A stretch of 64,000 nt of DNA from Propionibacteriaceae bacterium (GTDB taxonomy: Bacteria; Actinomycetota; Actinomycetes; Propionibacteriales; Propionibacteriaceae), in the NCBI GenBank assembly GCA_016717345.1, contig JADKFR010000003.1, forward strand, positions 124,001-188,000, given 5' to 3'. A program made the translations under genes and the position numbers. The notes under the pieces were generated by a model. It was not told where the DNA came from and made no database searches. It saw only the letters and a list, made by a program, of their open reading frames with translations. Of this stretch, positions 50,569 to 59,166 are shown one piece after another. Numbering within the stretch: the stretch's first letter is position 1; each line of letters begins with the position of its first letter.

Positions 50569-51231
50569 ATGCACATCGTCATCATGGGGTGCGGGCGAGT
50601 GGGCGCTTCACTGGCCCGTAGCCTCGAGCGTCGGGACCATTCGGTCGCTGTCATCGACATCATGCAGGACGCCTTCCGCCGGTTGGGCCCGGAGTTTCAG
50701 GGCAAGACGGTCAAGGGCGTGGGATTCGACCGCGTGGTGCTCCAACGGGCCGGGATCGAGCGGGCGGACGGCTTCGCGGCGGTCTCCAGCGGTGACAACT
50801 CCAACATCCTTGCCGCCCGCGTCGTGCGGGAAACCTTCGAGGTTCACAACGTCGTGGCCCGGATCTACGATCAGGGGCGCGCCGAGGTCTACGAGCGACT
50901 GGGCATTCCGTCGGTCGCCACCGTGCGATGGGCCTCAGACCAGGTCCTGCGCAGGCTGTTGCCCTCCGGCTCAGAGCCGCAGTGGCGCGACCCGTCAGGG
51001 AGCGTCCGTTTGATCGAGGTACACGTCAACTCGACCTGGGTCGGCAAGACCATCGCCGACATGGAATCTCGCAGCCGGTGCCAGATCCCGTTTCTGATGC
51101 GCTTCGGGTCGGGAATCGTCCCGGTCGCCACCACCGTCTTCCAGGACGGCGACCTGGTCTACGCCGCCGTGACCAACGATCAGGTCTCTGACGTTGAGGA
51201 CATCTTCGGCCGCCCTCCGGTCGAGCACTGA
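50569..51231 (+). CDS. TrkA-type potassium uptake regulator (first)
   Basis: Cytosolic RCK protein of 220 residues. A Rossmann NAD-binding domain opens MHIVIMGCGRVGASLARSLE and VAVIDIMQDAFRRLG, followed by a TrkA_C domain (VRLIEVHVNSTWVGKTIADM). ATG 50569 is preferred to an upstream GTG at 50563, which is too close to its GGAGG. It pairs with the next gene (13-base gap), as CeoB and CeoC do in mycobacteria, and is divergent from the APC permease. Proteins of this class gate potassium channels or transporters with NAD(H) or ATP. Confidence 0.9.
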   Translation: MHIVIMGCGRVGASLARSLERRDHSVAVIDIMQDAFRRLGPEFQGKTVKGVGFDRVVLQRAGIERADGFAAVSSGDNSNILAARVVRETFEVHNVVARIYDQGRAEVYERLGIPSVATVRWASDQVLRRLLPSGSEPQWRDPSGSVRLIEVHVNSTWVGKTIADMESRSRCQIPFLMRFGSGIVPVATTVFQDGDLVYAAVTNDQVSDVEDIFGRPPVEH

Positions 51232-51244
51232 AAGGCCAGGACTG

Positions 51245-51919
51245 ATGCGCGTTGTGATCGCCGGAGCCGGCAATGTGGGGCGCTCGATCGCCCGTGAACT
51301 GATCGCCAACGGTCACCAGATCCTGCTGATCGACCGCGATCCGATCGCCATCAAGCCGGACAGCGTCCCGGAGGCCGAATGGCTGCTCGCCGACGCCTGC
51401 GAGCTCGACTCACTGGAGGAGGCCGGCCTGGATACCTGCGACGTGGCGATCGCCGCCACCGGTGACGACAAGGCCAATCTGGTGCACTCCTTGCTGGCCA
51501 AGACGGAATTCGGGGTGCCCCGCACGGTCGGACGGGTGAACCATCCCAGCAACGAATGGATGTTCGACGACCTGTGGGGTGTGGATGTCGCCGTGTCCAC
51601 GCCCCGCCTGATGTGCGCCCTGGTCGAAGAGGCGGTCACGGTGGGCGACCTCGTGCGGCTGTTCAGCTTCCGCGGCGGCAGCGCGAATCTGGTGGAGATG
51701 CGACTGCCCGACCTCTCGCCCCGGGTCGGGACGCGGGTCGCGGACCTCAACCTGCCCGGCGACGCGGTGCTGGTCACCATCATTCGCGACGGTGCTGCGC
51801 GGGCACCCGAACGCGATGCCGCGCTGGAGGCGGACGACGAACTGCTGTTCGTGGCGGATCCGGCCTACGAACACGAACTCGCCCAGTACCTGGTGCCCCG
51901 GCAGCCCCGCGGGGAGTGA
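51245..51919 (+). CDS. TrkA-type potassium uptake regulator (second)
   Basis: A paralogue of 224 residues with MRVVIAGAGNVGRSIARELI and ILLIDRDPIAIKPDSVPEAE in the nucleotide-binding half, IAATGDDKANLVHSLLAKTE and a TrkA_C-type C-terminal half (LVEMRLPDLSPRVGTRVADL). Start ATG 51245 follows AGGCCAGGA. The tandem TrkA pair without a TrkH gene next to it suggests that the adjacent APC-type permease or a distant TrkH is the transported partner. Confidence 0.9.
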   Translation: MRVVIAGAGNVGRSIARELIANGHQILLIDRDPIAIKPDSVPEAEWLLADACELDSLEEAGLDTCDVAIAATGDDKANLVHSLLAKTEFGVPRTVGRVNHPSNEWMFDDLWGVDVAVSTPRLMCALVEEAVTVGDLVRLFSFRGGSANLVEMRLPDLSPRVGTRVADLNLPGDAVLVTIIRDGAARAPERDAALEADDELLFVADPAYEHELAQYLVPRQPRGE

Positions 51920-51937
51920 CAGCGCCCGACCCGTGGG

Positions 51938-52309
51938 TCAGGCGCCGGCGATCAATTCGTAGCGCGGGTTGTAGATCCGGCGTTCGCCGTCCACATAGGA
52001 GACCCGGCCCTCCACGGCCATCTCACAGCCGGCCACGACACCCGGAATCTCTCGTCGCCCCATCCAGATCAACGTGATGACGTCGGAACCGTCGCTGAAC
52101 TGGGCTTCCATCCACGGCGTCCCACTCCGGGGCTTCAGCGTGAGGACGGTGACGAACCCGCGCAGCCGAACGCGCTGGCGGTCGGCTGCTTCGTGGATCT
52201 GGGTGGCCCCCGCAGCCTGAGCCAACCGCTGGCGCTCCTGTGCCTCCAACTCGTCGTTGGAGGCACCCCAGCGCTTCAGCGCCCGGATCAGTGGATTGGT
52301 ACTGGCCAT
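51938..52309 (-). CDS. OB-fold nucleic-acid-binding domain protein
   Basis: A 123-residue protein with an OB-fold of the tRNA-binding or RecJ-type class: RVRLRGFVTVLTLKPRSGTP, EAQFSDGSDVITLIWMGRRE, IPGVVAGCEMAVEGRVSYVD and a C-terminal YNPRYELI. It sits immediately after the DUF3710 gene (stop and start abut) in the order dut-DUF3710-OB found in mycobacteria. Function unknown. Confidence 0.8.
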   Translation of the reverse strand: MASTNPLIRALKRWGASNDELEAQERQRLAQAAGATQIHEAADRQRVRLRGFVTVLTLKPRSGTPWMEAQFSDGSDVITLIWMGRREIPGVVAGCEMAVEGRVSYVDGERRIYNPRYELIAGA

Positions 52310-53101
52310 TCAGCCCTCGTTCTCCTGGGGCAGGTCCATCCCCAGCATCTCTCCCGGCACCATCGGCTTGCTGCCGCGTCGCACCACCAGATTACGGAAG
52401 AACTCCACGAAAGGCGCCGCCTTGGGGTCGTCGGCATCCCCGAGGGCGGCTTCTCCCAACAGGGTGCCGCGCAGCAACCACCGGGGGCCCTCCGCGAACC
52501 AGATGCGCGAGACATGGAAGAACTGCTCACCCGCCGGGCCTTCCTGCGGTAGCACCCGGCGAATCTCACTTCCGAAGGTCCCCGCGACAACCTCAGCGCT
52601 GCCGCCTGCCTGCTCAGCCTCCTCGGTGATGTCCTCGCGCAGTTCGTCGGCCAGGCCACCCGTCGCGGGAGCAGCAAACAGGGCGACCTCAAGGCCGGAG
52701 CTCTGCCAGATCGCGGTGACCGCCTGAACCTTCCGCGTCGCCTCATTGACGTGCAGCTGCAACCCCAGCCCGTCCCAGGGGGTGACGATGAGTGCTCCAA
52801 GGTCGACGCGATTCACCGAGTCGTGAGCGAGGTCCACCTCGTCGATGTCGAACGGTCCGTCGGCCCTGGCGTCGATCGGCTGCGCGTCGCCCATCTCCGC
52901 CTCCGCGTAGGCGACCTCTTCGGCGTCAGCGTACGCGGACTCGCCGGCCAGGGCTTCCTGGGCCTCGGCTGCTTCCTCGTCATCAGGTGGGCCACCGACC
53001 TCGTCCGGCCCTGGGGACGCGGCGTCGTCGCCGACGATGGCGATGGCCTCGCCCTCGGTGTCGACGGTCTCGCGGGACCCGCGCTTGCGCTTGCCAAACA
53101 T
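52310..53101 (-). CDS. DUF3710 family protein
   Basis: A 263-residue protein. An acidic, low-complexity N-terminal third (to about residue 90, rich in Asp, Glu and Ala) is followed by the conserved DUF3710 core: DLGALIVTPWDGLGLQLHVN, EEAEQAGGSAEVVAGTFGSE and FFHVSRIWFAEGPRWLLRGT. The start (ATG 53101; GTG 53104 possible) overlaps the dut stop. Function unknown; always linked to dut in the actinobacteria I know. Confidence 0.88.
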   Translation of the reverse strand: MFGKRKRGSRETVDTEGEAIAIVGDDAASPGPDEVGGPPDDEEAAEAQEALAGESAYADAEEVAYAEAEMGDAQPIDARADGPFDIDEVDLAHDSVNRVDLGALIVTPWDGLGLQLHVNEATRKVQAVTAIWQSSGLEVALFAAPATGGLADELREDITEEAEQAGGSAEVVAGTFGSEIRRVLPQEGPAGEQFFHVSRIWFAEGPRWLLRGTLLGEAALGDADDPKAAPFVEFFRNLVVRRGSKPMVPGEMLGMDLPQENEG

Positions 53102-53610
53102 CACTGTGTCGTCTCCTGTGTGTCGTGCGGGGCGACCGTGGAGGGGACGTCCCAGTGGTGGATTCCGCCGGTCGATCCGTGCCCGGCGGTACCCCGCTCG
53201 GTCGGTGTCAGGTGGTCTCGGGTCACGAATCGGGCGCGCGCAACCGGCTGGACGACCAGTTGTGCAATCAGATCGCCACGGTGGAGCCCCACCGATTCGC
53301 TGGTGTCGGTGTTGAGAAGGCAGATCCGGATCTCGCCGCGATACCCTGCGTCGACGGTGCCGGGAGCGTTGACGATGGTGAGTCCGTGTCGTGCCGCCAG
53401 ACCTGAGCGAGGATGGACGAGTCCGACCCAGCCCTCAGGCAACGAGATGGCGATCCCCGTCCCCACGAGGCGACGTTCCCCCGGGGCAAGCGTGCAGTCC
53501 TCGGAGATGGCAAGGTCGGCACCTGCGTCGCCCGAGTGCGCGTACCGGGGCGCGGGCATGCCGGGGTCGAGCAGCCGCAGGCCAACCTCGACGTCCACCG
53601 GACCAGTCAC
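53101..53610 (-). CDS. dut: dUTP diphosphatase
   Basis: Trimeric dUTPase that keeps uracil out of DNA, 169 residues. The five motifs are visible: AGADLAIS (I), HPRSGLAARHGL (II), GTVDAGYRGEIRI (III), RGDLIAQLVVQPV (IV) and the C-terminal GTAGHGSTG (V, the glycine-rich flexible end, ERGTAGHGSTGG). GTG start overlaps the DUF3093 stop by 4 bases. The extended C-terminal tail after motif V is common in actinobacteria. Confidence 0.96.
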   Translation of the reverse strand: MTGPVDVEVGLRLLDPGMPAPRYAHSGDAGADLAISEDCTLAPGERRLVGTGIAISLPEGWVGLVHPRSGLAARHGLTIVNAPGTVDAGYRGEIRICLLNTDTSESVGLHRGDLIAQLVVQPVARARFVTRDHLTPTERGTAGHGSTGGIHHWDVPSTVAPHDTQETTQ

Positions 53611-54062
53611 CGCGGCATCCTAGCGCGGGCCTCCTCGATGGCCTGGACCAGTTCACGGGGACGCCGGGTCGACACCAACCAGTAGGGGTGGGCGTCGTCG
53701 GGATCGTTGACCGTCAACTCCACCGCAGTGGTGATGTACCCCCGGATGATCAGGTGGGCACGATGATCCGCGCCCGGCCCGAGACGGCGCCTGGTGGCGG
53801 CGGCGTCCAGCGCCGTGGCGGTACCCAACCATGCCCACTCGAGCACCGCGCCGTCTGCCTTCACTCCCTGCTCATCCACCCTCACCAGGATGGAGCCGTG
53901 CCACAGCAGGGTGGCGATCACCCCCACCCCGGTGAGGACACCAGCCACCACACTCACCCAGGGCCCGAAGTAGAAGCCGACCGCGGTCACGAAACTCACC
54001 GCGAAGAAGAGTCCGATGACCCACCAGGCCGCTGGAACCCACAGCCGCTCCCGATACTCCAC
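53607..54062 (-). CDS. DUF3093 family membrane protein
   Basis: A 151-residue protein with two close N-terminal helices (WWVIGLFFAVSFVTAVGFYF and VVAGVLTGVGVIATLLW), then a soluble region with HGSILVRVDEQGVKADGAVL and YWLVSTRRPRELVQAIEEA. The pattern is DUF3093, which neighbours dut in actinobacteria. Function unknown. Confidence 0.85.
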   Translation of the reverse strand: MEYRERLWVPAAWWVIGLFFAVSFVTAVGFYFGPWVSVVAGVLTGVGVIATLLWHGSILVRVDEQGVKADGAVLEWAWLGTATALDAAATRRRLGPGADHRAHLIIRGYITTAVELTVNDPDDAHPYWLVSTRRPRELVQAIEEARARMPR

Positions 54063-54135
54063 CGCCCCAACCTAGCCCACCTAGGATGGGCGGCACGGGT
54101 CTCGCTCGAGCGCCCGCCCGGAGAGGATCACCGCC

Positions 54136-54423
54136 ATGCAGATGTCACGCAGGTTGCTGTGGAACGCCTACGCCACCGCGGTCGGAGCCCTGACCGCAGT
54201 GGTTACCACCAAGGCAGTTCAAGGGGCTTGGCGAATGGCGACCGGGAGCGAGCCCCCAGAGCCCACCGATCCGAACACCCCTGCGCGACAGGCGCTTGCC
54301 TGGGCGGTGGCGAGCGCTCTGGGAATCGCGGTCGCAACGGTGCTGGCGAACCGCTTCGCCGCGGTTCAGTGGGAAAAGGCGATGGGCGAGCCGGCGCCGG
54401 GCAAGGACCCGGTCGCCGCCTGA
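54136..54423 (+). CDS. DUF4235 small membrane protein
   Basis: A 95-residue protein with two helices: LLWNAYATAVGALTAVVTTK and QALAWAVASALGIAVATVLA, separated by a polar turn (ATGSEPPEPTDPNTP). The spacing and polar turn match DUF4235. An AGGATCACC site precedes it. It lies divergent from the DUF3093 gene and convergent on DUF4193. Function unknown. Confidence 0.8.
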   Translation: MQMSRRLLWNAYATAVGALTAVVTTKAVQGAWRMATGSEPPEPTDPNTPARQALAWAVASALGIAVATVLANRFAAVQWEKAMGEPAPGKDPVAA

Positions 54424-54439
54424 GGCGTCCGCGGGCCGG

Positions 54440-54736
54440 TCAGCCGGCGCAGTCGACGCAATAGATCTGGCCGTTCCTGGTCTCCGCGATCTGGCTTCGG
54501 TGCTTGACCAGGAAGCAGGAGGCGCAGGTGAACTCATCCGCTTGGCGCGGGAGCACGCGGACCGTCAGTTCTTCGTGTGAGAGGTCGGCCCCGGGCAACT
54601 CGAAGGTCTCGGCAGCCTCGACCTCGTCCTCGTCCACCTTGCCCGAGTTCTTGTCGTTGCGCCGGGTCTTGAGTTCCTCGATGCTGTCTTCGCTCTCTTC
54701 GTCGGTCTTTCGGGGAGCGTCGTAGTCCGTTGCCAT
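54440..54736 (-). CDS. DUF4193 family protein
   Basis: A 98-residue acidic protein from ATG 54736 (MATDYDAPRKTDEESEDSIE). The C-terminal half has the zinc-type cysteines FTCASCFLVKHRSQIA and IYCVDCAG, the hallmark of DUF4193, an actinobacterial family of unknown function found near dut and sigA. Cysteines CASC and CVDC could bind one zinc ion. Confidence 0.92.
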   Translation of the reverse strand: MATDYDAPRKTDEESEDSIEELKTRRNDKNSGKVDEDEVEAAETFELPGADLSHEELTVRVLPRQADEFTCASCFLVKHRSQIAETRNGQIYCVDCAG

Positions 54737-54843
54737 AGTGCGTGTCCACCTCGTTCCGCCGGACGGATTGGGGGCACGTCCGGCAATTCCTGAATCCCAC
54801 TTGTGCGAAGGCATACATACCACATGGGGCCAACCCGTCGTCG

Positions 54844-54872
54844 TTGACCCGCACGAGGTGGCCAGATACTAC
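54844..54872 (+). promoter_or_regulatory. Candidate sepH promoter
   Basis: TTGACC (54844-54849) and TACTAC (54867-54872) are 17 bases apart on the plus strand, about 115 bases ahead of the sepH ATG. Both hexamers are close to the actinobacterial SigA consensus (TTGAC-17-TANNNT), although the last T of the -10 is absent. Confidence 0.45.
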
Positions 54873-54986
54873 CCATACCCGTACGCCCCGGCCCTGATTG
54901 GTCCACAACGTCGGTCGGGTTGGTAGGTTACCCCCCATCAGCAGTCCCCGTTTTCCCTCGGAGATCCACACGGTCAGGAGCAGGAG

Positions 54987-55952
54987 ATGAGCAGCGCTCT
55001 GACGCCACGCGAGATCCAGACCCGGATCCGCAGCGGTGACTCCGTGACCGAGGTGGCCCTCACCGCTGGAGTGCCGCCGGAGCGGATCGAGGCCTTCGCC
55101 GCACCGGTCCTAGCGGAACGGGAGTTCGTCGCGGGTGTGGCGCAGAGCCACCCAGCCCGGCGAGGCGGGGAGACGATCGCCCACCACACCCTCAAGTCGG
55201 TCGTGTCCGACCGGCTGTCGGCCCGTCAGGTGGATGCCGACGCGGTCACCTGGGACTCCTGGAAGTTGGAGGGGCGACGGTGGGTCGTCCGAGCCGAGTA
55301 TGACTCGGCCGGGATTCATCATGACGCCCGCTTCCTCTACGACCAGGCGGGCCGGTTCTCCGTAGCCGACAATGACGAGGCACGATGGCTGCTCGGGCTG
55401 CACTCCCCTACTGCCTCGGCTTCCCGAAACCCCCGCGGCGAGGCCGAACCGACAATCGGCCTGAACGATGACCTCGCGCTGGTTCGGGTCGTCCAGCCGG
55501 GTCCGCAGGTTCCCGAGGACACCGAACCCATCGATCTGTTCGACGATTCCGATTCCGAGGACGCCTACTCCGAGGCCGAACTGGCCGAGGTCGACGGTCT
55601 CTATGACATCGTGACCAGCACGTCCACCCAGATCGACGTGCTCTACGAGATGCTCACCGGGTTCGACGAGGATTCCGTCCAGATCTACGCAGGGCTCGTG
55701 CGTCCCACCTCCGAGCAGCCCGCAGTCCCCGTCCTCAACGATGACCCGAGCGTCGTCGAGGACGAACCGGAACCAGAGGCGCCCAGTGGGAGCACCGCCC
55801 CGGCCGCCGAACCGGAGCAGCCCTCGCTGGTCGACGAGTTCGGGCCTTCGAGCGACCCGAAACCAGCCCCCAAAGCAAGGCGCAGGCGTGCCCACGTCCC
55901 CTCCTGGGACGAAATCATGTTCGGCTCACCAGGGGCGCCGAAGCCTCGCTGA
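54987..55952 (+). CDS. sepH: Cell division protein SepH
   Basis: Actinobacterial protein that binds FtsZ and stabilises the division ring. The 321-residue protein has the conserved DUF3071 helix-turn-helix-like N-terminus (LTPREIQTRIRSGDSVTEVA, LTAGVPPERIEAFAAPVLAE), a long acidic middle and the conserved C-terminal motif RRRRAHVPSWDEIMFG that ends the family. Start ATG 54987 follows GGAGCAGGAG. SepH and DUF4193 are neighbours in other actinobacteria. Confidence 0.93.
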   Translation: MSSALTPREIQTRIRSGDSVTEVALTAGVPPERIEAFAAPVLAEREFVAGVAQSHPARRGGETIAHHTLKSVVSDRLSARQVDADAVTWDSWKLEGRRWVVRAEYDSAGIHHDARFLYDQAGRFSVADNDEARWLLGLHSPTASASRNPRGEAEPTIGLNDDLALVRVVQPGPQVPEDTEPIDLFDDSDSEDAYSEAELAEVDGLYDIVTSTSTQIDVLYEMLTGFDEDSVQIYAGLVRPTSEQPAVPVLNDDPSVVEDEPEPEAPSGSTAPAAEPEQPSLVDEFGPSSDPKPAPKARRRRAHVPSWDEIMFGSPGAPKPR

Positions 55953-55957
55953 CAAGC

Positions 55958-56554
55958 TCAGACGAGGGTGATGGCTTCGTCGAACCCGAGGCGGGGGTTG
56001 CGCGGGAACTGACCGTCGTCGGCGGCTCGACCGATGTTGACGACCAGGAACGTGCGTAGGGACGAGTTCGGGAAGAATTCGGCGTCGATGGCCGCCGCAT
56101 CAATCCCGCCCATGGGCCCCGCATCCAGCCCGATGGCGCGCACCGCAAGGATGAACCCGCCGGCCTGCAGCCAGGCGTTGTTGACCGCCATGACTGTGCG
56201 CCCGGCTTCGTTGGCCGCGAACCGCTCCTTCGCCCCCTGGGTCTGGGGGGCCACCCGTGGCAGGTTCTCGTGGAAGTCGGTGTCAGCGGCCAGAATGGCC
56301 ACCACCGGCGCTGACGCCGACTTGTCCCGGTTCGTCGCGCTCAGCAGGGGCAGCAGGCGGGATTTGGCCGCCGGGGTGCGGACGAACGTCACGCGCAGCG
56401 GTTGGCTGTTCAGGGCGGTGGGGGTGAATCGCGCCAAGTCGTAGATGGCAGCCAGTTGCTCATCCGTGACAGCCTCAGGGGTGAAGCGGTAGGCGGTGTG
56501 GGCATCGCGGAAGATCGATTCGGCGGTGACCACAGGAGGGGCAATGACGTTCAT
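55958..56554 (-). CDS. Nitroreductase-family protein (RutE/malonic semialdehyde reductase type)
   Basis: FMN oxidoreductase of 198 residues. It has the family segments FRDAHTAYRFTPEAVTDEQL, ALNSQPLRVTFVRT and GIDAAAIDAEFFPNSSLRTF, VNIGRAADDG. The RutE/HadB-NfsB type is the closest I can name, and it reduces malonic semialdehyde in the uracil pathway in E. coli; no other rut gene is here, so the actual substrate is open. ATG 56554 behind GAAGGAT is chosen; an upstream ATG at 56590 lacks a site. Confidence 0.75.
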   Translation of the reverse strand: MNVIAPPVVTAESIFRDAHTAYRFTPEAVTDEQLAAIYDLARFTPTALNSQPLRVTFVRTPAAKSRLLPLLSATNRDKSASAPVVAILAADTDFHENLPRVAPQTQGAKERFAANEAGRTVMAVNNAWLQAGGFILAVRAIGLDAGPMGGIDAAAIDAEFFPNSSLRTFLVVNIGRAADDGQFPRNPRLGFDEAITLV

Positions 56555-56625
56555 GACGGATCCTTCGATGGTGACTGATTTACGATTCAACTATACACCT
56601 CCGGCGCCCTGCCCGCTATGGGACG

Positions 56626-59157
56626 ATGACCCGGATGCTACTCACCGAACTGCTGCCCCCTGCCGGCGCCAACGACCCGGACGCCCTCTATGAGGCGTTC
56701 GTCACCTGGACCGCCGCCGACTCCCTGACGCTGTACCCGCACCAGGACGAAGCCGTCATCGACATCCTGACCGGTGCGAACACGATCATCACGACGCCCA
56801 CCGGGTCGGGCAAGACGCTGATTGCCACGGCCGCCCATTTCGCGGCCCTCGCCGGGGGTGGCCGGACGTACTACACGGCGCCCATCAAGGCGCTTGTCAG
56901 TGAGAAGTTCTTCGCCCTGTGCGACATCTTCGGCGCCGATCTGGTGGGGATGGTGACCGGCGACGCCGCCGTGAATCCCACCGCGCCGATCGTCTGCTGC
57001 ACGGCTGAGATCCTGGCCAACATCGCGCTGCGCGAAGGGCGCCAGGCAGCGGTCGACCAGGTGGTGGTCGACGAGTTCCACTTCATCGCCGATCGGGATC
57101 GGGGGTGGGCCTGGCAGGTGGCCCTGGTGGAACTCCCCCAGGCCCAATTCGTCATCATGTCCGCGACGCTCGGCGACGTGAGCGACCTGGCCCAGAGCCT
57201 GACCCGCCGCACCGGCCGTCCCACCAGCGTGATCGGGGATGCCGTCCGTCCGGTGCCGTTGGTCTACTCGTGGTCGATGCGTCCGATGGCCGACACCCTG
57301 GAACTCCTGCTGCGGGACGCCAAGGCCCCCGTCTACATCGTCCACCCCACCCAGGCAGCAGCCGTCGAACGGGCGCAGGCCCTCCTCAGCTCCGGCCTGG
57401 CGGATCGTTCCCACCGTCGCGAACTGGTCGAGGCCATGCAGGGGTTCCGGTTCAGCGCCGGCTTCGGGCGGAGTCTGGCCACGCTGCTGAACTCGGGCAT
57501 CGCCGTTCACCACGCAGGGATGCTTCCGAGGTACCGACGCCTGGTGGAGACGCTGGCTCAACGCGGTCTACTCAGTGTCATCTGCGGGACGGACACCTTG
57601 GGAGTGGGCATCAACGTGCCCATCCGGACGGTGTTGTTTTCGAGCCTGTCCAAGTTCGACGGACGACGGCAGCGACTGCTGCGGGCCCGCGAGTTCCATC
57701 AGATCGCCGGGCGGGCCGGGCGACCCGGCTTCGACACCGTCGGCTACGTGGTCGCCCAAGCCCCGGATCATGTGATCGAGAACGCCAAGGCCGTGGCCAA
57801 GGCGGGCGACGACCCCAAGAAGTTGCGGCGGGTCCAGCGCAAGAAGGCACCCGACGGATTCGTGAACTTCACCGAGGACACCTTCACGAAACTCATCGAC
57901 GCGCCTCCGGAACCGCTGGTGGCGCGGATGAAGATCAGCCATGCGCTCCTGCTCAACCTGTTGCAGCGGGATCAGGACACGGTCGCGGCGGTGGTGGCGC
58001 TCGTGGAGTCGTCCACGACGGATCCAGCGACCCGGCGCAGGCTGTGGCGGCGGGCGCTGGCCCTGGGCCGCTCGTTGCTGGCGGCGGGGGTGGTCATCCG
58101 GCTTCCGCAGCCGACTCCGGGCGGGCGTCGCTACGCCCTGGCCGTGGACCTGCAGCACGACTTCGCCCTGAACCAGCCCCTGTCGGCGTTCGCCCTGGCG
58201 GCCCTGGCGCTGCTCGATGCCAACTCCCCCAGCTACGCCCTCGACGTGGTGAGCATCATTGAGGCGACCTTGGAGGACCCGCGGGCGGTGCTGGTTCAGC
58301 AGCAGTTCAGGGCCCGGGGCGAGGCAGTCGCCGAGCTGAAGGCCGAGGGGGTCGAGTATGAGGACCGCCTCGAGGTCCTGGCGGGGATCAGCTGGCCACG
58401 ACCGCTGGCCGACGTCCTCGAGCACGCGTTCACCGTGATGCTGGCCAGTCATCCATGGCTGGCCGAAACGCCCGTCTCGCCCAAGTCCGTCGTGCGCGAC
58501 ATGTCCGAGCGCGCGATGACTTTCTCCGAGTATGTGGCCTTCTACAAGGTGCAACGCAGCGAGGGTCTGGTCTTGCGCTATCTATCGGACGCCTACCGAG
58601 CCCTGCGTCAGACCGTCCCTGAATCCGCCCGGACCGAGGAGCTTGAGGACCTCATCGAATGGCTCGGCGAGCTGACCCGGTTGACCGACTCGTCGTTGCT
58701 GGACGAATGGGCGAGGTTGGCCGGTCTGGCCGGCGCGAGTCCGCTCGATGACGCGCCGCCCCCGTCCCGTCCGGTGACCGGGAACCCGCGGGCCTTCCGG
58801 GTGCTGGTGCGCAACGCCTTGTTCCGCAGGGTCGAACTGGCCGCCAACGACGACGTCGCAGGGCTGGTCGAACTGGACGGGACGGACCCCGCCCGGTCGA
58901 TGTCCTACACCGCCTGGGATGCCGCCCTCGAGGCCTACTACGCCGAACACGACGAGATCGGGATGGGCCCCGATGCGCGAGGCCCGGCGCTGCTGGTCCT
59001 CCAGACCGAGGGCAGGCACTGGGACGCGCGCCAGATCATCGATGATCCTGCCGGCAACCACGACTGGGCGATCACCGCAACGATCGACCTCGACCACTGC
59101 GACGAAGCCGGTGAACTCGTCCTCCATGTCACAGGGTTTGCGCGTCTTGATTCCTGA
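56626..59157 (+). CDS. DEAD/DEAH-box helicase with DUF3516 domain
   Basis: Ski2-like RNA/DNA helicase of 843 residues. Order: Q-like motif (LTLYPHQDEAVIDILTGANT), Walker A TTPTGSGKTLIATAA, DEFHFI box (VVVDEFHFIADRDRGWAW), SAT as FVIMSATLGDVSD, second RecA domain with LLNSGIAVHHAGMLPRYRRL and FHQIAGRAGRPGFDTVGYVV, then a helical C-terminal DUF3516 region of over 300 residues. The family is widespread in actinobacteria (HelY relatives). RNA turnover or repair role is inferred only. The start ATG 56626 lies 71 bases from the divergent nitroreductase. Confidence 0.92.
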   Translation: MTRMLLTELLPPAGANDPDALYEAFVTWTAADSLTLYPHQDEAVIDILTGANTIITTPTGSGKTLIATAAHFAALAGGGRTYYTAPIKALVSEKFFALCDIFGADLVGMVTGDAAVNPTAPIVCCTAEILANIALREGRQAAVDQVVVDEFHFIADRDRGWAWQVALVELPQAQFVIMSATLGDVSDLAQSLTRRTGRPTSVIGDAVRPVPLVYSWSMRPMADTLELLLRDAKAPVYIVHPTQAAAVERAQALLSSGLADRSHRRELVEAMQGFRFSAGFGRSLATLLNSGIAVHHAGMLPRYRRLVETLAQRGLLSVICGTDTLGVGINVPIRTVLFSSLSKFDGRRQRLLRAREFHQIAGRAGRPGFDTVGYVVAQAPDHVIENAKAVAKAGDDPKKLRRVQRKKAPDGFVNFTEDTFTKLIDAPPEPLVARMKISHALLLNLLQRDQDTVAAVVALVESSTTDPATRRRLWRRALALGRSLLAAGVVIRLPQPTPGGRRYALAVDLQHDFALNQPLSAFALAALALLDANSPSYALDVVSIIEATLEDPRAVLVQQQFRARGEAVAELKAEGVEYEDRLEVLAGISWPRPLADVLEHAFTVMLASHPWLAETPVSPKSVVRDMSERAMTFSEYVAFYKVQRSEGLVLRYLSDAYRALRQTVPESARTEELEDLIEWLGELTRLTDSSLLDEWARLAGLAGASPLDDAPPPSRPVTGNPRAFRVLVRNALFRRVELAANDDVAGLVELDGTDPARSMSYTAWDAALEAYYAEHDEIGMGPDARGPALLVLQTEGRHWDARQIIDDPAGNHDWAITATIDLDHCDEAGELVLHVTGFARLDS

Positions 59158-59166
59158 GCGCTGAGC

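Noticed and set aside
56555..56625. Operator between the nitroreductase and helicase genes
   Set aside because: The AT-rich GTATAGTTGAATCGTAAAT stretch looked regulatory, but no convincing symmetry or match to a known box was found.
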